DNA of 64,000 nt from Methylococcus capsulatus (GCF_036864975.1 NZ_CP104311.1:970001-1034000), one strand, 5' to 3'; positions 7,332 to 16,593 are shown, counted from the stretch's first letter. A program made the numbers and translations. Notes: generated by a model not told the origin, from the sequence alone.

Positions 7332-9022
7332 AGGTCGTCCCGGAGGCTTCGCAAGGGCAGCACGACCTCGGCCACCTCGTCGGTGACGTGCGCGATCTCC
7401 ACGTTGTCGGTGTCCAGCCGAACCAGGTGCATAAAGGAGATCCGCTGGAACTGGTGGGGCTGCAGCGTGGTGCCGAGCGTGCCGTCGATCGCGACCATCT
7501 CACTCGCGGCATCGATCTCGGAGGCGGCGGTGATGCGGCGGTAGAACCTCGCCCCCGAAACGGTGGTGATCAGGAGATCGCGCCGGCCGACCGCCGCCAC
7601 CGGCCCCTCGGCGTAGCCGCGGTTCTCCACGGTCAGAAAGGCGTCGGTGCCGCCGACCGGCGCGACGACCGCGAGGTCCGACTGGAAGCTCGGCAACCAG
7701 AACGGCTTCAGCTTGCCCGCCCGTGCCGCGAGCCACGCGCGAAAGGCTGCGACGGCGGCACGACCCACGAGTAGCCACCGGTGCGTCCGGTTCACACCTG
7801 CCACACCGGTCAGGTCATCGATCACGCGGCGGCCGGTCAGGTAGTCGAGGTCGTGCCATTTCCGCCCGAACCGGCCTTCGAGATCCTCCGTCCAGTTGGG
7901 CGGCGTCAGCATCACCGGGTAGCCGAGGTAGTCCTGCGACTCGGAGGCGGGCGTGATCGGCCATTCCTCTTCCAGTTGAAACTGAGGCCGGGAGGCCGCG
8001 ATCGCGTCGGTCAGGTAAGCCACGCCCAGGTCGTTCTGCACCCGGGCCGATCGCACCGGCACGATCTTGGTCCCGGCCGGCCAGTCGTCGGCGATCGGAT
8101 CATTGAGCGTCACCGAGTTCGCGGTCACGGCGGTGATTTCCGCGAACTCGGAGCGCAATCCATTCACCAGCCCCACGATGCCGCCGACCACGAAATCCTT
8201 GTTCGCCGTCGAAACGGCGAGGCTCGTCGCTCCGGCCGGGATGGCGATGGCGGTGATCGAGGCATCGGTCCAGACCGGCAGTCCATACACGCGCGCCTGC
8301 CAGGAGATCAGCCGGTTCTCCATCTGAACGCGCGCCTGATCGGAGCCCAGCAGTACGCGGTACTCGAAGCTTCGGCGCGGCTCGGCGCGCAGGCGTACCC
8401 GCTGTTCGACGCCGACATGGGACTCCATCACGTCGGTCATCCACTCCAGCCGCTCGATGACGGGCTCGCTCCAATCCGGCGCGAAGACCCAGCCCACGAT
8501 CCGGCGACCGAGCGCCCGCAGGACGGGCGCGTCGAGCGCGAAGTCGAAGCGGAACGCGGCATTGACGACGGGCGGCCCGTTCGGCGTGACCGACAGCACA
8601 TAGATCCGGGATTCGAGCGGTCCGAAGCTTGTCGGCGGCACCGAGGGACCGGACAGGGTCATCCCCTCGGCGTTGGTGGCAACGATGTCGGCCAGCGCGT
8701 TGGCTTCGAACCACGCGTTCCACACCTCGACCTCGCGCGTCTGCACCGACATCGTGTTGCCGAGGTCGATGCGATTCGGCCGCACGTGCACGCGGTAGTA
8801 GTAGTCCTCAACGAAGCTGCGCGCATGCACGCCGGCAAGTGCCCGGGGACTGCTGTCGACCGGCGCGTTGTTCGTGAGCGGGCCGAATCGACCGACGGGG
8901 ATCGCCGAGGCCCGGCGATCCTCGTAGAGGGCGTCGCCAAGCTGGTCCAGCGGCACCACGTTCAAGTGGTCCCGCGTCCATTGCAGGAACGCGGTGGGAT
9001 AGAACCCGGTCAGGGCCGGCAC
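7328..9022 (-). CDS. Large minor tail protein (distal tail)
   Basis: A 564-residue protein without enzyme motifs, beta-rich throughout, with a C-terminal conserved block (GRKWHDLDYLTGRRVIDDL...LKPFWLPSFQSDLAVV) of the kind seen in B3/D3112-like tails. It probably forms part of the distal tail ring to which the BR0599 protein binds. I start it at the GTG at 9022, two bases after the preceding stop; no ATG lies nearby in frame. The frame is open for another 150 codons upstream, but that part shadows the next tail gene. Role inferred from gene order. Confidence 0.75.
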   Translation of the reverse strand: MPALTGFYPTAFLQWTRDHLNVVPLDQLGDALYEDRRASAIPVGRFGPLTNNAPVDSSPRALAGVHARSFVEDYYYRVHVRPNRIDLGNTMSVQTREVEVWNAWFEANALADIVATNAEGMTLSGPSVPPTSFGPLESRIYVLSVTPNGPPVVNAAFRFDFALDAPVLRALGRRIVGWVFAPDWSEPVIERLEWMTDVMESHVGVEQRVRLRAEPRRSFEYRVLLGSDQARVQMENRLISWQARVYGLPVWTDASITAIAIPAGATSLAVSTANKDFVVGGIVGLVNGLRSEFAEITAVTANSVTLNDPIADDWPAGTKIVPVRSARVQNDLGVAYLTDAIAASRPQFQLEEEWPITPASESQDYLGYPVMLTPPNWTEDLEGRFGRKWHDLDYLTGRRVIDDLTGVAGVNRTHRWLLVGRAAVAAFRAWLAARAGKLKPFWLPSFQSDLAVVAPVGGTDAFLTVENRGYAEGPVAAVGRRDLLITTVSGARFYRRITAASEIDAASEMVAIDGTLGTTLQPHQFQRISFMHLVRLDTDNVEIAHVTDEVAEVVLPLRSLRDDL

Positions 9023-9024
9023 GA

Positions 9025-9951
9025 TCAGGGCCCGTCGTAGTGCACGGCGACCCCCAGGAGCCCCGTGCTGTAGTTGCCGTCGCTGTAGGCCACCTGCTTG
9101 CCGTCCGGATAGGCCGCGTTCTTGATGTGCCAGGGAAAGAGCTTCCAGCGGTCGGTGCCCAGCTCGATCACGTCGCCCGGGTTGTAGTTGGTCAGGCGCA
9201 CGAACCGCAGATGGCCGACGTGGCCGATGCTCATGTAGTGGCCGTCCGTGTTCTGCAGGAACAACTGGAACGGCGTCAGCACCGTCTGGCCGTTGAACAC
9301 GTTCGGGTTGTACTTGTGGATCGGGGAGACGATGGTCGGGCAATGCACGCCGATCGCCGTGCTCCCGATGGGCGGCTCCCAGACGTAGCCTCGCAGTTCG
9401 CAGTGGAGATTGCTGGCGGCGTTCTCCTGGTAATAGCCGTTCCAGGAGTCGCGCATGGAGGGGCTCCAGAAGAGCGCACACTCTCTCGGGCTGCTCGGGT
9501 AGTAGGGTTGCTGCGAGCCGTCAATGAGCGAGCACACGCCGCCGTCCGCGGAGGCCGGCGTGTGCTGAGCATGGAACCATCCGCCGCCAGCCCAGTTGCC
9601 GTACTTCTCGACCGTGCCGAAGCCGATGTGCTGGTGAGTGGTTACGGCGAAGTTGATCGTGCACCAGACGGTATCCGGGTTGTCGAACGCCGCGAGGTGA
9701 TAGGTGGCCGAGGCCGGCCACGCGGTGTTGTAGATCCGGGAATGACGCCCGCACAGGTCGGGCGCGACGAAGTTGCCGTTTCTCGCGCCCTCGATGCGGA
9801 CCTCGGAAGCGCTCGGCGCCGTCAGACGGATGTAGGTACCGCCCTTGCTCAACACGTTGCCGTTGGCCGTCCAGCCGTTGGCCACCGCGAAATCCGTGAT
9901 GGCGACGACCAGGTCTGCGGCCGAGGTGATGACGCCGGTCTGATAGGCCAT
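9025..9951 (-). CDS. Phage tail protein, paralogue-like pair member 1
   Basis: A 308-residue protein rich in Trp, His and aromatic residues, with no enzymatic motif. Its N-terminus (GVITSAADLVVAITDFAVANGWT) resembles that of the next gene. The C-terminal 'WKLFPWHIKNAAYPDGK...GLLGVAVHYDGP' ending is common in siphovirus proteins located after the tape measure. It probably contributes to the tail tip or adsorption apparatus. The ATG at 9951 overlaps the previous stop in TGATG; a GTG one codon earlier is less likely. Confidence 0.7.
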   Translation of the reverse strand: MAYQTGVITSAADLVVAITDFAVANGWTANGNVLSKGGTYIRLTAPSASEVRIEGARNGNFVAPDLCGRHSRIYNTAWPASATYHLAAFDNPDTVWCTINFAVTTHQHIGFGTVEKYGNWAGGGWFHAQHTPASADGGVCSLIDGSQQPYYPSSPRECALFWSPSMRDSWNGYYQENAASNLHCELRGYVWEPPIGSTAIGVHCPTIVSPIHKYNPNVFNGQTVLTPFQLFLQNTDGHYMSIGHVGHLRFVRLTNYNPGDVIELGTDRWKLFPWHIKNAAYPDGKQVAYSDGNYSTGLLGVAVHYDGP

Positions 9952-11201
9952 CACCCGATCCTCAAGGCGAAGAAGTCGCTGAGCCCGTTGCGGGTCACGT
10001 CCTGCAGGACGACGTGGGTCTCCGTCCCCACGGTCACCGTGTTCTCGACCGCATTGCCGAAGCCGGTGACGAAATGGATGCCGTCAAGCACGCCGTAGGT
10101 GTTCGACGTGTCGTACAGGGTGATCGGCAGCAAGGGGTAAGCGCCGTTGGTGTCGCGGAACGTCGTGGTCTTCGAGTACGGCCAGGCCTGGGGCTGAATC
10201 CACGATCCGTCGTTCTTGCGCAGTTTCAGCGTCGTCCGATTGCCCTTGTAGGGCAGGTTCACGGCGCTGTCGGAGTAGCGCGTCCCTGAGGCGGACGGCA
10301 GCGGCGCGCCGATCAGCAGCGGGTAGGGATACTGCTGGGGAGTGCCGAAGGGCAGCATCTTCCCCGCGTAGCTCGAGATGTAGGCCGTGTCGACCTTGGC
10401 CGAGATGATGACTCGCTGACCGTTGCCGCTGAACCAATACGGGATGGGCTGATTCCACAACGGGATCGCCAGGGCAGTGAGCGCACCCGGCTGATCGTCG
10501 AACTGGGCGGCGCCCACGAAGCCCGTGCAGCCGGTGACGGCGATGTTGTAGTAATCGTTGGTCGGGCGATCGTACAGCTGGAAGTTGATGTAGCACGGAT
10601 CGAAGCCGGTCATGCCCGGCGCCTTGAACCAAACCGCCGGCCGGCGCGCGTGGTTGAAGTCCTGGTAGATCTGCCATTCGGGCAGCAGCACCTGCCTGAT
10701 GACGGTGCTGGTGGTGTTGCCGCCGTTGGCCGAGACGAAGATTCGCCAGTGGGACTTCGCCCCCGGCGAGGTGCCATCGATCGTGAACTCCTTCGCTTCG
10801 TTGTTGGCCCAGGTGACGCCGGTGAAGACCTTCCGGTCGGTCCAATTGATCCCGTCATCCGACCATTGCAGCGTGAAGTCCCTGGGGGACTGGTTCGCGG
10901 TGGCGCTGCCGACCAGGGTCAGCCGGGCGATGTCGAACGGCTGGACCATCTTCCAGCGCAGCCAGCTGTTGGCGTACTGCCCGACGGCCGTCGCCCAGCC
11001 GTTCGCGTGCGCGTGGTACGGGCCCTTGAAGGCGGTCCAGGGTTCCCAGTTGACCACGAAGGAGCTGGCGTCGATCTCGGAGACCCCGGTGTGCCGGAGC
11101 ACCTGCCAGTTCTCCGCGGCCCCGAGCCCGGTGCTCAGGAACGTGACGAGTCGTTCGAAGAGATCCACATGGTTGGCGGCGGTGCCGATTTCGAATGCCA
11201 T
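9951..11201 (-). CDS. Phage tail protein with discoidin-like (F5/8 C-like) region
   Basis: A 416-residue protein. Residues ~60-180 show a carbohydrate-binding-like pattern (SWLRWKMVQPFDIARLTLVG, DFTLQWSDDGINWTDRKVFTG, HWRIFVSANGG) reminiscent of F5/8 type C folds, which could bind surface glycans. The C-terminal end 'GVLDGIHFVTGFGNAVENTVTVG' is typical of tail-tip-associated phage proteins. Its N-terminus parallels that of the following gene. It is the first gene after the tape measure, ten bases away, and so probably belongs to the distal tail. Confidence 0.72.
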   Translation of the reverse strand: MAFEIGTAANHVDLFERLVTFLSTGLGAAENWQVLRHTGVSEIDASSFVVNWEPWTAFKGPYHAHANGWATAVGQYANSWLRWKMVQPFDIARLTLVGSATANQSPRDFTLQWSDDGINWTDRKVFTGVTWANNEAKEFTIDGTSPGAKSHWRIFVSANGGNTTSTVIRQVLLPEWQIYQDFNHARRPAVWFKAPGMTGFDPCYINFQLYDRPTNDYYNIAVTGCTGFVGAAQFDDQPGALTALAIPLWNQPIPYWFSGNGQRVIISAKVDTAYISSYAGKMLPFGTPQQYPYPLLIGAPLPSASGTRYSDSAVNLPYKGNRTTLKLRKNDGSWIQPQAWPYSKTTTFRDTNGAYPLLPITLYDTSNTYGVLDGIHFVTGFGNAVENTVTVGTETHVVLQDVTRNGLSDFFALRIG

Positions 11202-11211
11202 ATCGTCGCCT

Positions 11212-14200
11212 TCAGCGCAGGACCTGTCGCACCGCGCCGGCGTTGCGTTGCAGGATGTTGAGGATGGTCTTCTCGCCCGCGGACGAGTTGAGGTAGTCGG
11301 CGGCCATCGCCGGGTCGATCACGTTGACGATGCGCACCGCCTGGCCCTGCGGTTGCGGGGGCGGCGTCTCGGGCACCAACCCGCCGGCGGCGAAAGCGAG
11401 CCGGGGCCCCTGGATGCGCGGTCCGCCGGAGAGACCGTTGATCGCCTCCAGGAACGCCACGCCCACGCGCTTCACGGCGGCGGCGTTGAGCACGTATTCG
11501 CCGGCGGAGAGCCGCGCCGGGATCGAGTCGCTGGTGGATGTGCCCGGACCGGTGACGTAGCCGCCGCCGGCGAAGCCCTGGAACAACGACGAGATCAGCG
11601 ATCCCAGGCTGAATCCGCCCGCACCGCCGCCTCCGAACAGGTTGCCGAACAGCGCCTCGGCGAGCTTCTGCGAGGCGATGCGGTTGATGGCGGCCAGCAC
11701 CGAGCGGGCGAAGTCGGCGAAGGCGTCCTTGGCCGATTTGGCGCCGCTGCCGATGGCCTCGAACATCTGCGCGAAGCCGTCCTGCACCGCCCCGTCGATG
11801 GCGACCGCCACGTCGTCCACCACGAGCTTCACCTGCGCGATCTCGTTTTTCCAGGTCTGTACCCGGGCGACGGCCTCCGGGCCAATGGCCGCGGCGGCGG
11901 CCTCCAACTGCGGCAGGAGCGCATCGAGCGATTCGCCAGTCTGCCGATGCAGCGCGAGGATCTGGCTTCGGGCCTGGGATTCCGAGAGCAGGCCCGACTG
12001 GCGCTGCAGGTTGATCGACTCCTCGGATGCACGCATCCGGGCGAGCGCGTCGTTGAACTGGCGCTCGTAGTCGGCGAGATCGGCGGCCGCCGACTTGACG
12101 TCGATGAGGCGCCCGACCGTGGCCACGCCTTCGGTGTCGCCCTCGGCACGCAGCCGCTCGATCAGCGTCTGGTACTGCCGCTCGATCGCCGCGCGTCGAT
12201 CCTGGCTGGTCGCCGCCCCGGTGAGGTCGAGCAGTTCGTCGCGCACCTTGGCAAGCTCCTCGCGCAGCTCGCGCTCGGCCTGGGCGGCCTTGCGGGCATT
12301 GGCGACCTCGACGTCCGCGCGCTTGTCGTTGAGGACGGTGAGCTCCGCTTCGAGCTTGGCGACCTCGGCTTTCGCCTTGAGGCGTGCCGGTTCGTCCTTG
12401 CCGGTCTTTTGCAGGCGCTGCTGCTCCGCGAGCGAGACCTGCACGCGCCGGATCTCCGCATCGATCTCCTGCTGCTCGATCCGGGTCTTGGCGGTGTAGT
12501 AGTCCTTGAGCGAGATCAGCCGGTCTTCTAGGGATGCGTCCAGTGCCCGCGCCTGACGGTCCAACCCGTCCTTGAGGAGCTTGAATTCGGCCTCGGCCTG
12601 GGCCTGCACGAGGGCGAGCTTCGCTGCTTCGCCTCCCTTGTCGGGGGCGGACAAGGACTGCGGCTGCGGACGGCCGAAGACGCCTGCCTGGGTTGATTCG
12701 GGGCGGATGCGCCGGGCGATGGCTTGCGCGGCGTCCCCGACGTAGTCGCGCGTGACGGCGTCGCGCACGGCTCCAGCCAGCTCCTTCCCGAAATCCCGCA
12801 CCTCGCCGAGCTGGCGGCCGAGTGCTGCGCGCAGCGCCTGCATCGAAAAGTCGCCGCTGAAGGCCGCTGCCACGTCCTGGCCCAAGGCCTTCGCCAGCTC
12901 TCCGATGTCGGAAAAGGCGCTACGAAAGCGCTCGACCAGGAAGGCGGCCGTGATGCCCACGACGCTGCCGATGGCGTTGAACGCGCCGATGACGACGTTC
13001 ACCATCGCGCGGACGGCCGTGCCGATGGCGTTCAGCGCGCCGACCATCGCCGCGCGCACGCGGACCCAGGAGAGATCGTTGGTGCCGACCAGCCTTCCTA
13101 AGGCGCTGACGACTTCGCCGACCTTCTCGACGACCAGGTCCCAGGCGGCGGCGACGATCTGCTTGATCGAGGCGGTCCTGCCGCCGAACTCGACCACGGC
13201 GTCGCGCGCCGAATAGAGTGCGCCCGCGAGCAGCCCCGCGGCGGTCACGATGACGCCGATGGGCCCGCCCAGGAGCGCGAGCACCCCGCGCAACAGACCC
13301 GCGGCGCGACCGAGCAGGGACGTGGACGCTACTGCCTGAGCCACGGCACCGGAAGCAGCGGTGGCTTGCAGCCGGGCCTTGGCCGCATCCGCGACCAGCG
13401 CGCCGGTGGCAAGCCCTTGCGCACGTGCCTGAGCCAAGGCGGCATCGGCGAGCCGCACCCGGGCGAGCGCCTCGGCTTCCAGCGTGCGCAGGTTGGCCAG
13501 GCGCGCGGCCGCTTCCGCCCGGGCGGCAGCAACACTGGTCGCGAAGGCGCCGGCCATCCGCCCGAACGCGGCAACCAGCACGACACCGGCCAAGTCGATC
13601 AGCAGCTCGAGATGCCCGGCGACGAGCTGGATGGCCTGCGCCAGTCCCGCCGTCAGACCCGAGCTCGCGTCGCGTTCGCCGAAGGCTCGCTGGAAGGCGT
13701 TCTTGAGGCGGGTGAGCGCACCCGACACCGTATCGGGGAGGCTCGCGTACTCCTCGGCGAGGCGCGTCCGCTCCTTGAGCAAGGCGTCGAGCACGGCCTT
13801 CGAGGTGATCTTGCCTTCCTGGGCCAGGGCTCGCAGTGAGCCGAGCGGCACGCCCATGCCGTCGGCGATGGCTTGCGCCAGGCGCGGCGTCTGCTCGATG
13901 ACGGAATTGAACTCCTCACCGCGCAGCTGGCCCGAGGCGAAGGCCTGCCCCAGCTGCAGCAGGGCACCGGCCGCCGCGTCGCTGGATGCGCCGGAGAGCG
14001 ACACGGCCTGCCCGATGGCGTCGGTAGCCGCCAGCACGTCCGCCTGCGAACGCCCCAACGCCTGCACCGAGGGTGCGAGCCGCGCATAGAGGGTGATGGT
14101 CTCTGCCAGGGGCGCGCGGTTTTTCTGGGCGATCTCGAAGAGGGCCGCGTCGGCGCGGTTGAACTCCTCTTGCGAGGTGACCGCGAGCTTGAGGCGCGCC

Positions 14201-14403
14201 TGCAGATTCTTGTACTGGTCGGCGACCTCGACCAGTTCGCGCACCCCCAGCCCGATGCCGATCGCACCGCCGATGCGGGAGAGCACCTGGCCGACCTGGG
14301 CGGCTTCGCCGCGCAGGCGGGCGAGATTTCCCTGTACGGACTGGAAGGCCCGTCGCGTCTCATCGACGGCGGTGATGAGGATCTGGGCACGGTTACCGGC
14401 CAC
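11212..14403 (-). CDS. Tail tape measure protein
   Basis: A 1063-residue tape measure protein that sets tail length and is ejected with DNA. The N-terminal ~200 residues match the tape-measure domain (ARLKLAVTSQEEFNRADAAL, IAQKNRAPLAETITLYARL, LSGASSDAAAGALLQLGQAFASGQLRGEEFNSV). The middle has hydrophobic stretches (~360-400, 460-500) and long Ala/Glu/Arg/Gln coiled coil at ~610-900, ending in a Gly-rich region. At about 3.2 kb it predicts a siphovirus tail of roughly 150 nm by the usual rule. I choose GTG 14403 because GAAGG lies seven bases upstream; a TTG at 14409 overlaps the previous stop. Confidence 0.92.
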   Translation of the reverse strand: MAGNRAQILITAVDETRRAFQSVQGNLARLRGEAAQVGQVLSRIGGAIGIGLGVRELVEVADQYKNLQARLKLAVTSQEEFNRADAALFEIAQKNRAPLAETITLYARLAPSVQALGRSQADVLAATDAIGQAVSLSGASSDAAAGALLQLGQAFASGQLRGEEFNSVIEQTPRLAQAIADGMGVPLGSLRALAQEGKITSKAVLDALLKERTRLAEEYASLPDTVSGALTRLKNAFQRAFGERDASSGLTAGLAQAIQLVAGHLELLIDLAGVVLVAAFGRMAGAFATSVAAARAEAAARLANLRTLEAEALARVRLADAALAQARAQGLATGALVADAAKARLQATAASGAVAQAVASTSLLGRAAGLLRGVLALLGGPIGVIVTAAGLLAGALYSARDAVVEFGGRTASIKQIVAAAWDLVVEKVGEVVSALGRLVGTNDLSWVRVRAAMVGALNAIGTAVRAMVNVVIGAFNAIGSVVGITAAFLVERFRSAFSDIGELAKALGQDVAAAFSGDFSMQALRAALGRQLGEVRDFGKELAGAVRDAVTRDYVGDAAQAIARRIRPESTQAGVFGRPQPQSLSAPDKGGEAAKLALVQAQAEAEFKLLKDGLDRQARALDASLEDRLISLKDYYTAKTRIEQQEIDAEIRRVQVSLAEQQRLQKTGKDEPARLKAKAEVAKLEAELTVLNDKRADVEVANARKAAQAERELREELAKVRDELLDLTGAATSQDRRAAIERQYQTLIERLRAEGDTEGVATVGRLIDVKSAAADLADYERQFNDALARMRASEESINLQRQSGLLSESQARSQILALHRQTGESLDALLPQLEAAAAAIGPEAVARVQTWKNEIAQVKLVVDDVAVAIDGAVQDGFAQMFEAIGSGAKSAKDAFADFARSVLAAINRIASQKLAEALFGNLFGGGGAGGFSLGSLISSLFQGFAGGGYVTGPGTSTSDSIPARLSAGEYVLNAAAVKRVGVAFLEAINGLSGGPRIQGPRLAFAAGGLVPETPPPQPQGQAVRIVNVIDPAMAADYLNSSAGEKTILNILQRNAGAVRQVLR

Positions 14404-14405
14404 GT

Positions 14406-15053
14406 TCAAACCTTCGACATTGCTTTACGGATGGCCGCCGTCAGGCGGGGAAGATCGCCTCGCACCGAGCGGGCGAGGTCGAACCGTTTTCTCAAGCTCA
14501 CACGTCGCACGAGCACGGCGATGGGAATCTCCTGGCCGCGCCGCACGCGCCTGGCGCCGGTGCGCTCCCGCTCGGCACGACGAAAGCGCGCGAGCGGCTG
14601 GGCGTTCTCGGCGATGTTCTCGGCCATCAGGATCTGCTGGCCGTTCTTTTCGATGAAGAAGGCGTTTCCGGAGCGCATCAGGGCATCGATCACCCGAGCG
14701 AACGCCTTGCGCCCGATGCGCCGGTGCTGCGGCAGCAGCGGGACGAGCATCCGCCCCCGGATCGTTCCGCCCCGTTCGTGGATACCCAGCCAGGGCACTT
14801 TCGAGCCGATGTAGAGGGCCGGGAATTCCTTGGCCTTGCGGTCGAACACCTTGGCGTGCATCGAGCGGAGGAACTTCGGCTTCACGACCTTGAAACCGGC
14901 GCGCATTTCGCCCCGCGCCCGCTCGGCCATCGCCTTGCCGGTGTCGCGCATCGCGCGGGCCACGGCGGTGTGGATCGCCTTGCGGGTGTCGCCCTGCCAG
15001 GCGCTGAAGCGCCGCCGATCCAGCAAACCGTCAGCGACCAGATCGATCTTCAT
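14406..15053 (-). CDS. DUF6441-family phage tail protein
   Basis: A 215-residue basic protein starting MKIDLVADGLLDRRRFSAW, with 'GRMLVPLLPQHRRIGRKAF' and 'FFIEKNGQQILMAEN' matching DUF6441 proteins. These sit between the tail chaperone frameshift pair and the tape measure. The function is unknown; a tail assembly or tube-completion role is plausible. The ATG at 15053 lies inside the 3' end of the frameshifted chaperone extension, overlapping it by 23 bases. The stop nearly touches the tape measure start. Confidence 0.78.
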   Translation of the reverse strand: MKIDLVADGLLDRRRFSAWQGDTRKAIHTAVARAMRDTGKAMAERARGEMRAGFKVVKPKFLRSMHAKVFDRKAKEFPALYIGSKVPWLGIHERGGTIRGRMLVPLLPQHRRIGRKAFARVIDALMRSGNAFFIEKNGQQILMAENIAENAQPLARFRRAERERTGARRVRRGQEIPIAVLVRRVSLRKRFDLARSVRGDLPRLTAAIRKAMSKV

Positions 15054-15329
15054 CACGCATGCCTCGATGGAGTTCGGCCTGGAGCTCACGGATGCCGTCG
15101 CGACTGCCCTGGGCGGCAGCGGTCATGACGGCAAGCCGGGTGGCGAGCCGTTCGTGTTCGAGGCGGCGATCGGCGGCGAGGAAGGCGTTCAGCTGGCCCA
15201 ACGTGTAGCCGAGGATGTCCGGGTAGCGGTGACCGCCCCGAATCAGGCGGGCGATGGCGTCAGCCCAGCCAAACGGCCGTTCAGACGCCGCGCCAGATCG
15301 CCCACTTTCGGCGCGATCCGGCGCACGAA
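15031..15329 (-). CDS. C-terminal extension of tail assembly chaperone (gpT-like, reached by -1 frameshift)
   Basis: This frame has no convincing start of its own. It encodes '...RPFGWADAIARLIRGGHRYPDILGYTLGQLNAFLAADRRLEHERLATRLAVM', the conserved sequence of the downstream chaperone half in siphoviruses. Translation would enter from the upstream chaperone gene by a -1 slip at TTTTTTC (15333-15327). This gives a fusion of about 200 residues: 102 from the zero frame and 98 from this one. In lambda the equivalent gpGT loads tail tube subunits on the tape measure, at a few percent of gpG. The rate here is unknown. Confidence 0.82.
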
Positions 15330-15632
15330 AAAATCCGCGTTCACCTCGAACACGGTCGCCGCCAGGGTGATCGCATCGTCGAGAGCCAGCGCGTCTACCC
15401 ACTCGCGCGGTTGGCGACTGGCGATCGCCAACGCGGTGAGCAACGCATCGCCGTGGTCCGAGAGCAAGGCGAGCCAGTCCGGTTCGCCCGCCAGTCGTTG
15501 CGCGAAAGGCTGCACGGCCTTGAGCATCGCCGGCAGCTCGCCGAGCACCAGCGGGCTGATCGCGAGGCGTTGGCCGGCCAGATCCACAACTTGCGGCTGC
15601 GGCACGAGAACATCCAGATCGGAGCCACTCAT
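15243..15632 (-). CDS. Tail assembly chaperone (gpG-like)
   Basis: A 129-residue protein (MSGSDLDVLVPQPQVVDLAGQ...) with a helical body 'ISPLVLGELPAMLKAVQPFAQRL' and 'WVDALALDDAITLAATVFEVNADFF'. It lies between the tail tube and the tape measure, where the chaperone pair of long-tailed phages sits. I choose the ATG at 15632 because GAGGGGG precedes it at good spacing; ATG 15638 and GTG 15647 are alternatives. The slippery TTTTTTC encodes Phe-Phe near residue 101-102, after which a fraction of ribosomes would shift to make the longer form. Confidence 0.83.
   Translation of the reverse strand: MSGSDLDVLVPQPQVVDLAGQRLAISPLVLGELPAMLKAVQPFAQRLAGEPDWLALLSDHGDALLTALAIASRQPREWVDALALDDAITLAATVFEVNADFFVRRIAPKVGDLARRLNGRLAGLTPSPA
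15327..15333 (-). promoter_or_regulatory. -1 ribosomal slippery heptamer TTTTTTC
   Basis: In the zero frame the codons read GAT TTT TTC, that is T_TTT_TTC, which fits X_XXY_YYZ. A -1 slip moves exactly into the open frame that carries the conserved tail-chaperone C-terminus, ending at 15031. The zero frame stops 84 bases further on, at 15243, within the overlap. Confidence 0.85.
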
Positions 15633-15643
15633 CGTCATCCCCC

Positions 15644-16396
15644 TCACAGCAGCACGATGCGGCCGAACTGGCCGAGGTCACCGGCGGCGGGCTTGAGCGT
15701 GTCGGCCAGCACCTGGCCTGAAAGCTCGAACTTCAGCAGCTCGTCGGTGATGACCGAGAGCTCCTTGGCCGGGTTGATGGCCACGCGGTAGAGATCGATC
15801 ACCACCTCGCGGTTGCCGTCGGCGGTGTTGAGCCCCTCGAAGCGCACCCAGCGCTCGGGCAGCGGCTGGGTGAACATCGCGGTGACCGAGGCCGTGCCGT
15901 AGGCGTAGTCGACCTTGAAGGGCTCGACGTAGGGGCCGCCGGTGGTGGCGTCGAGGATCACCAGCGAGCCGTGCTTGGCGTTCACCGAGTACTGCGCGAC
16001 CGGCAGGGTCTTCGGGGTGGCGCTGGAGTCCTTCACCACCACCGACGAGACGTCCTGCTTGGCGAGCAGGTAGAGGCTGCCGGGAGTGACCGGGTTCGGC
16101 AGCGCCTCGGCGGTGACCGTGCCCGGGGTCTGGGCGGTGGTGGCGCCGTAGAGGGCGAGCGCCAGGTTGGTCGCGATGAGCTCCTCCAGGGTGCAGGCGA
16201 ACTCGCCCTTCTTGGTCTTGATGAGCTGCAGATCGGTGAGGCGCTGGCCGCTCACCGACTCCTGGTGCTCCAGGGTCTCCACCGAGAGGGACACCTTGAG
16301 CTCGGGCACGTTGCCCACGTAGGCCAGGCCCTGCGGGTTGCCGAGTGCGTCGCGGGCGCCGATGTAGACGCGCCCCTGTCCGGAAAAGTAAGGCAT
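15644..16396 (-). CDS. Major tail tube protein
   Basis: A 250-residue protein with a strong beta pattern. It contains 'VYIGARDALGNPQGLAYVGNVPELKVSLSVETLEHQESVSGQRLTDLQLI' and 'RWVRFEGLNTADGNREVVIDLYRVAINPAKELSVI', both typical of siphovirus tail tube proteins of the D3112/B3 type. It should polymerise into the tail tube. It lies immediately before the chaperone pair, and its stop overlaps a GTG of that gene. Confidence 0.85.
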   Translation of the reverse strand: MPYFSGQGRVYIGARDALGNPQGLAYVGNVPELKVSLSVETLEHQESVSGQRLTDLQLIKTKKGEFACTLEELIATNLALALYGATTAQTPGTVTAEALPNPVTPGSLYLLAKQDVSSVVVKDSSATPKTLPVAQYSVNAKHGSLVILDATTGGPYVEPFKVDYAYGTASVTAMFTQPLPERWVRFEGLNTADGNREVVIDLYRVAINPAKELSVITDELLKFELSGQVLADTLKPAAGDLGQFGRIVLL

Positions 16397-16398
16397 GG

Positions 16399-16593
16399 TC
16401 AGTCTCCTTTACGGGTCTTGATCGGGGTCTGGGGTTGGGGGTCGGCCGGCCGCGCGGCTCCGCGCTCGATCAGCCCCCGCGCGGTCCCGCGCTCGATCAA
16501 CCATTGCGCCGCTGCCTCGTCGAGATCGAGGATCTCGCCGGGGGCGTGGAGTCGGCCGGCGTGGGTGTGCGGTTCGATGAGTTCGATGTGCAT
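16399..16593 (-). CDS. DUF7210-type small phage protein
   Basis: A 64-residue protein beginning MHIELIEPHTHAGRLHAPGEILDLDEAAAQWLIERG, a pattern recurrent in small phage proteins (DUF7210). These lie next to tail tube genes and resemble short SH3-like beta folds. The C-terminus is Arg/Pro-rich. The function is unknown. The ATG at 16593 is the only reasonable start; the longer frame upstream shadows the next gene. Confidence 0.72.
   Translation of the reverse strand: MHIELIEPHTHAGRLHAPGEILDLDEAAAQWLIERGTARGLIERGAARPADPQPQTPIKTRKGD

Noticed and set aside
15031-15681. Independent gene of 216 codons in the tail chaperone region
   Set aside because: Its upstream part is an out-of-frame shadow of the chaperone gene. 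Only the part after the slippery heptamer has conserved sequence, so it is the frameshift extension.
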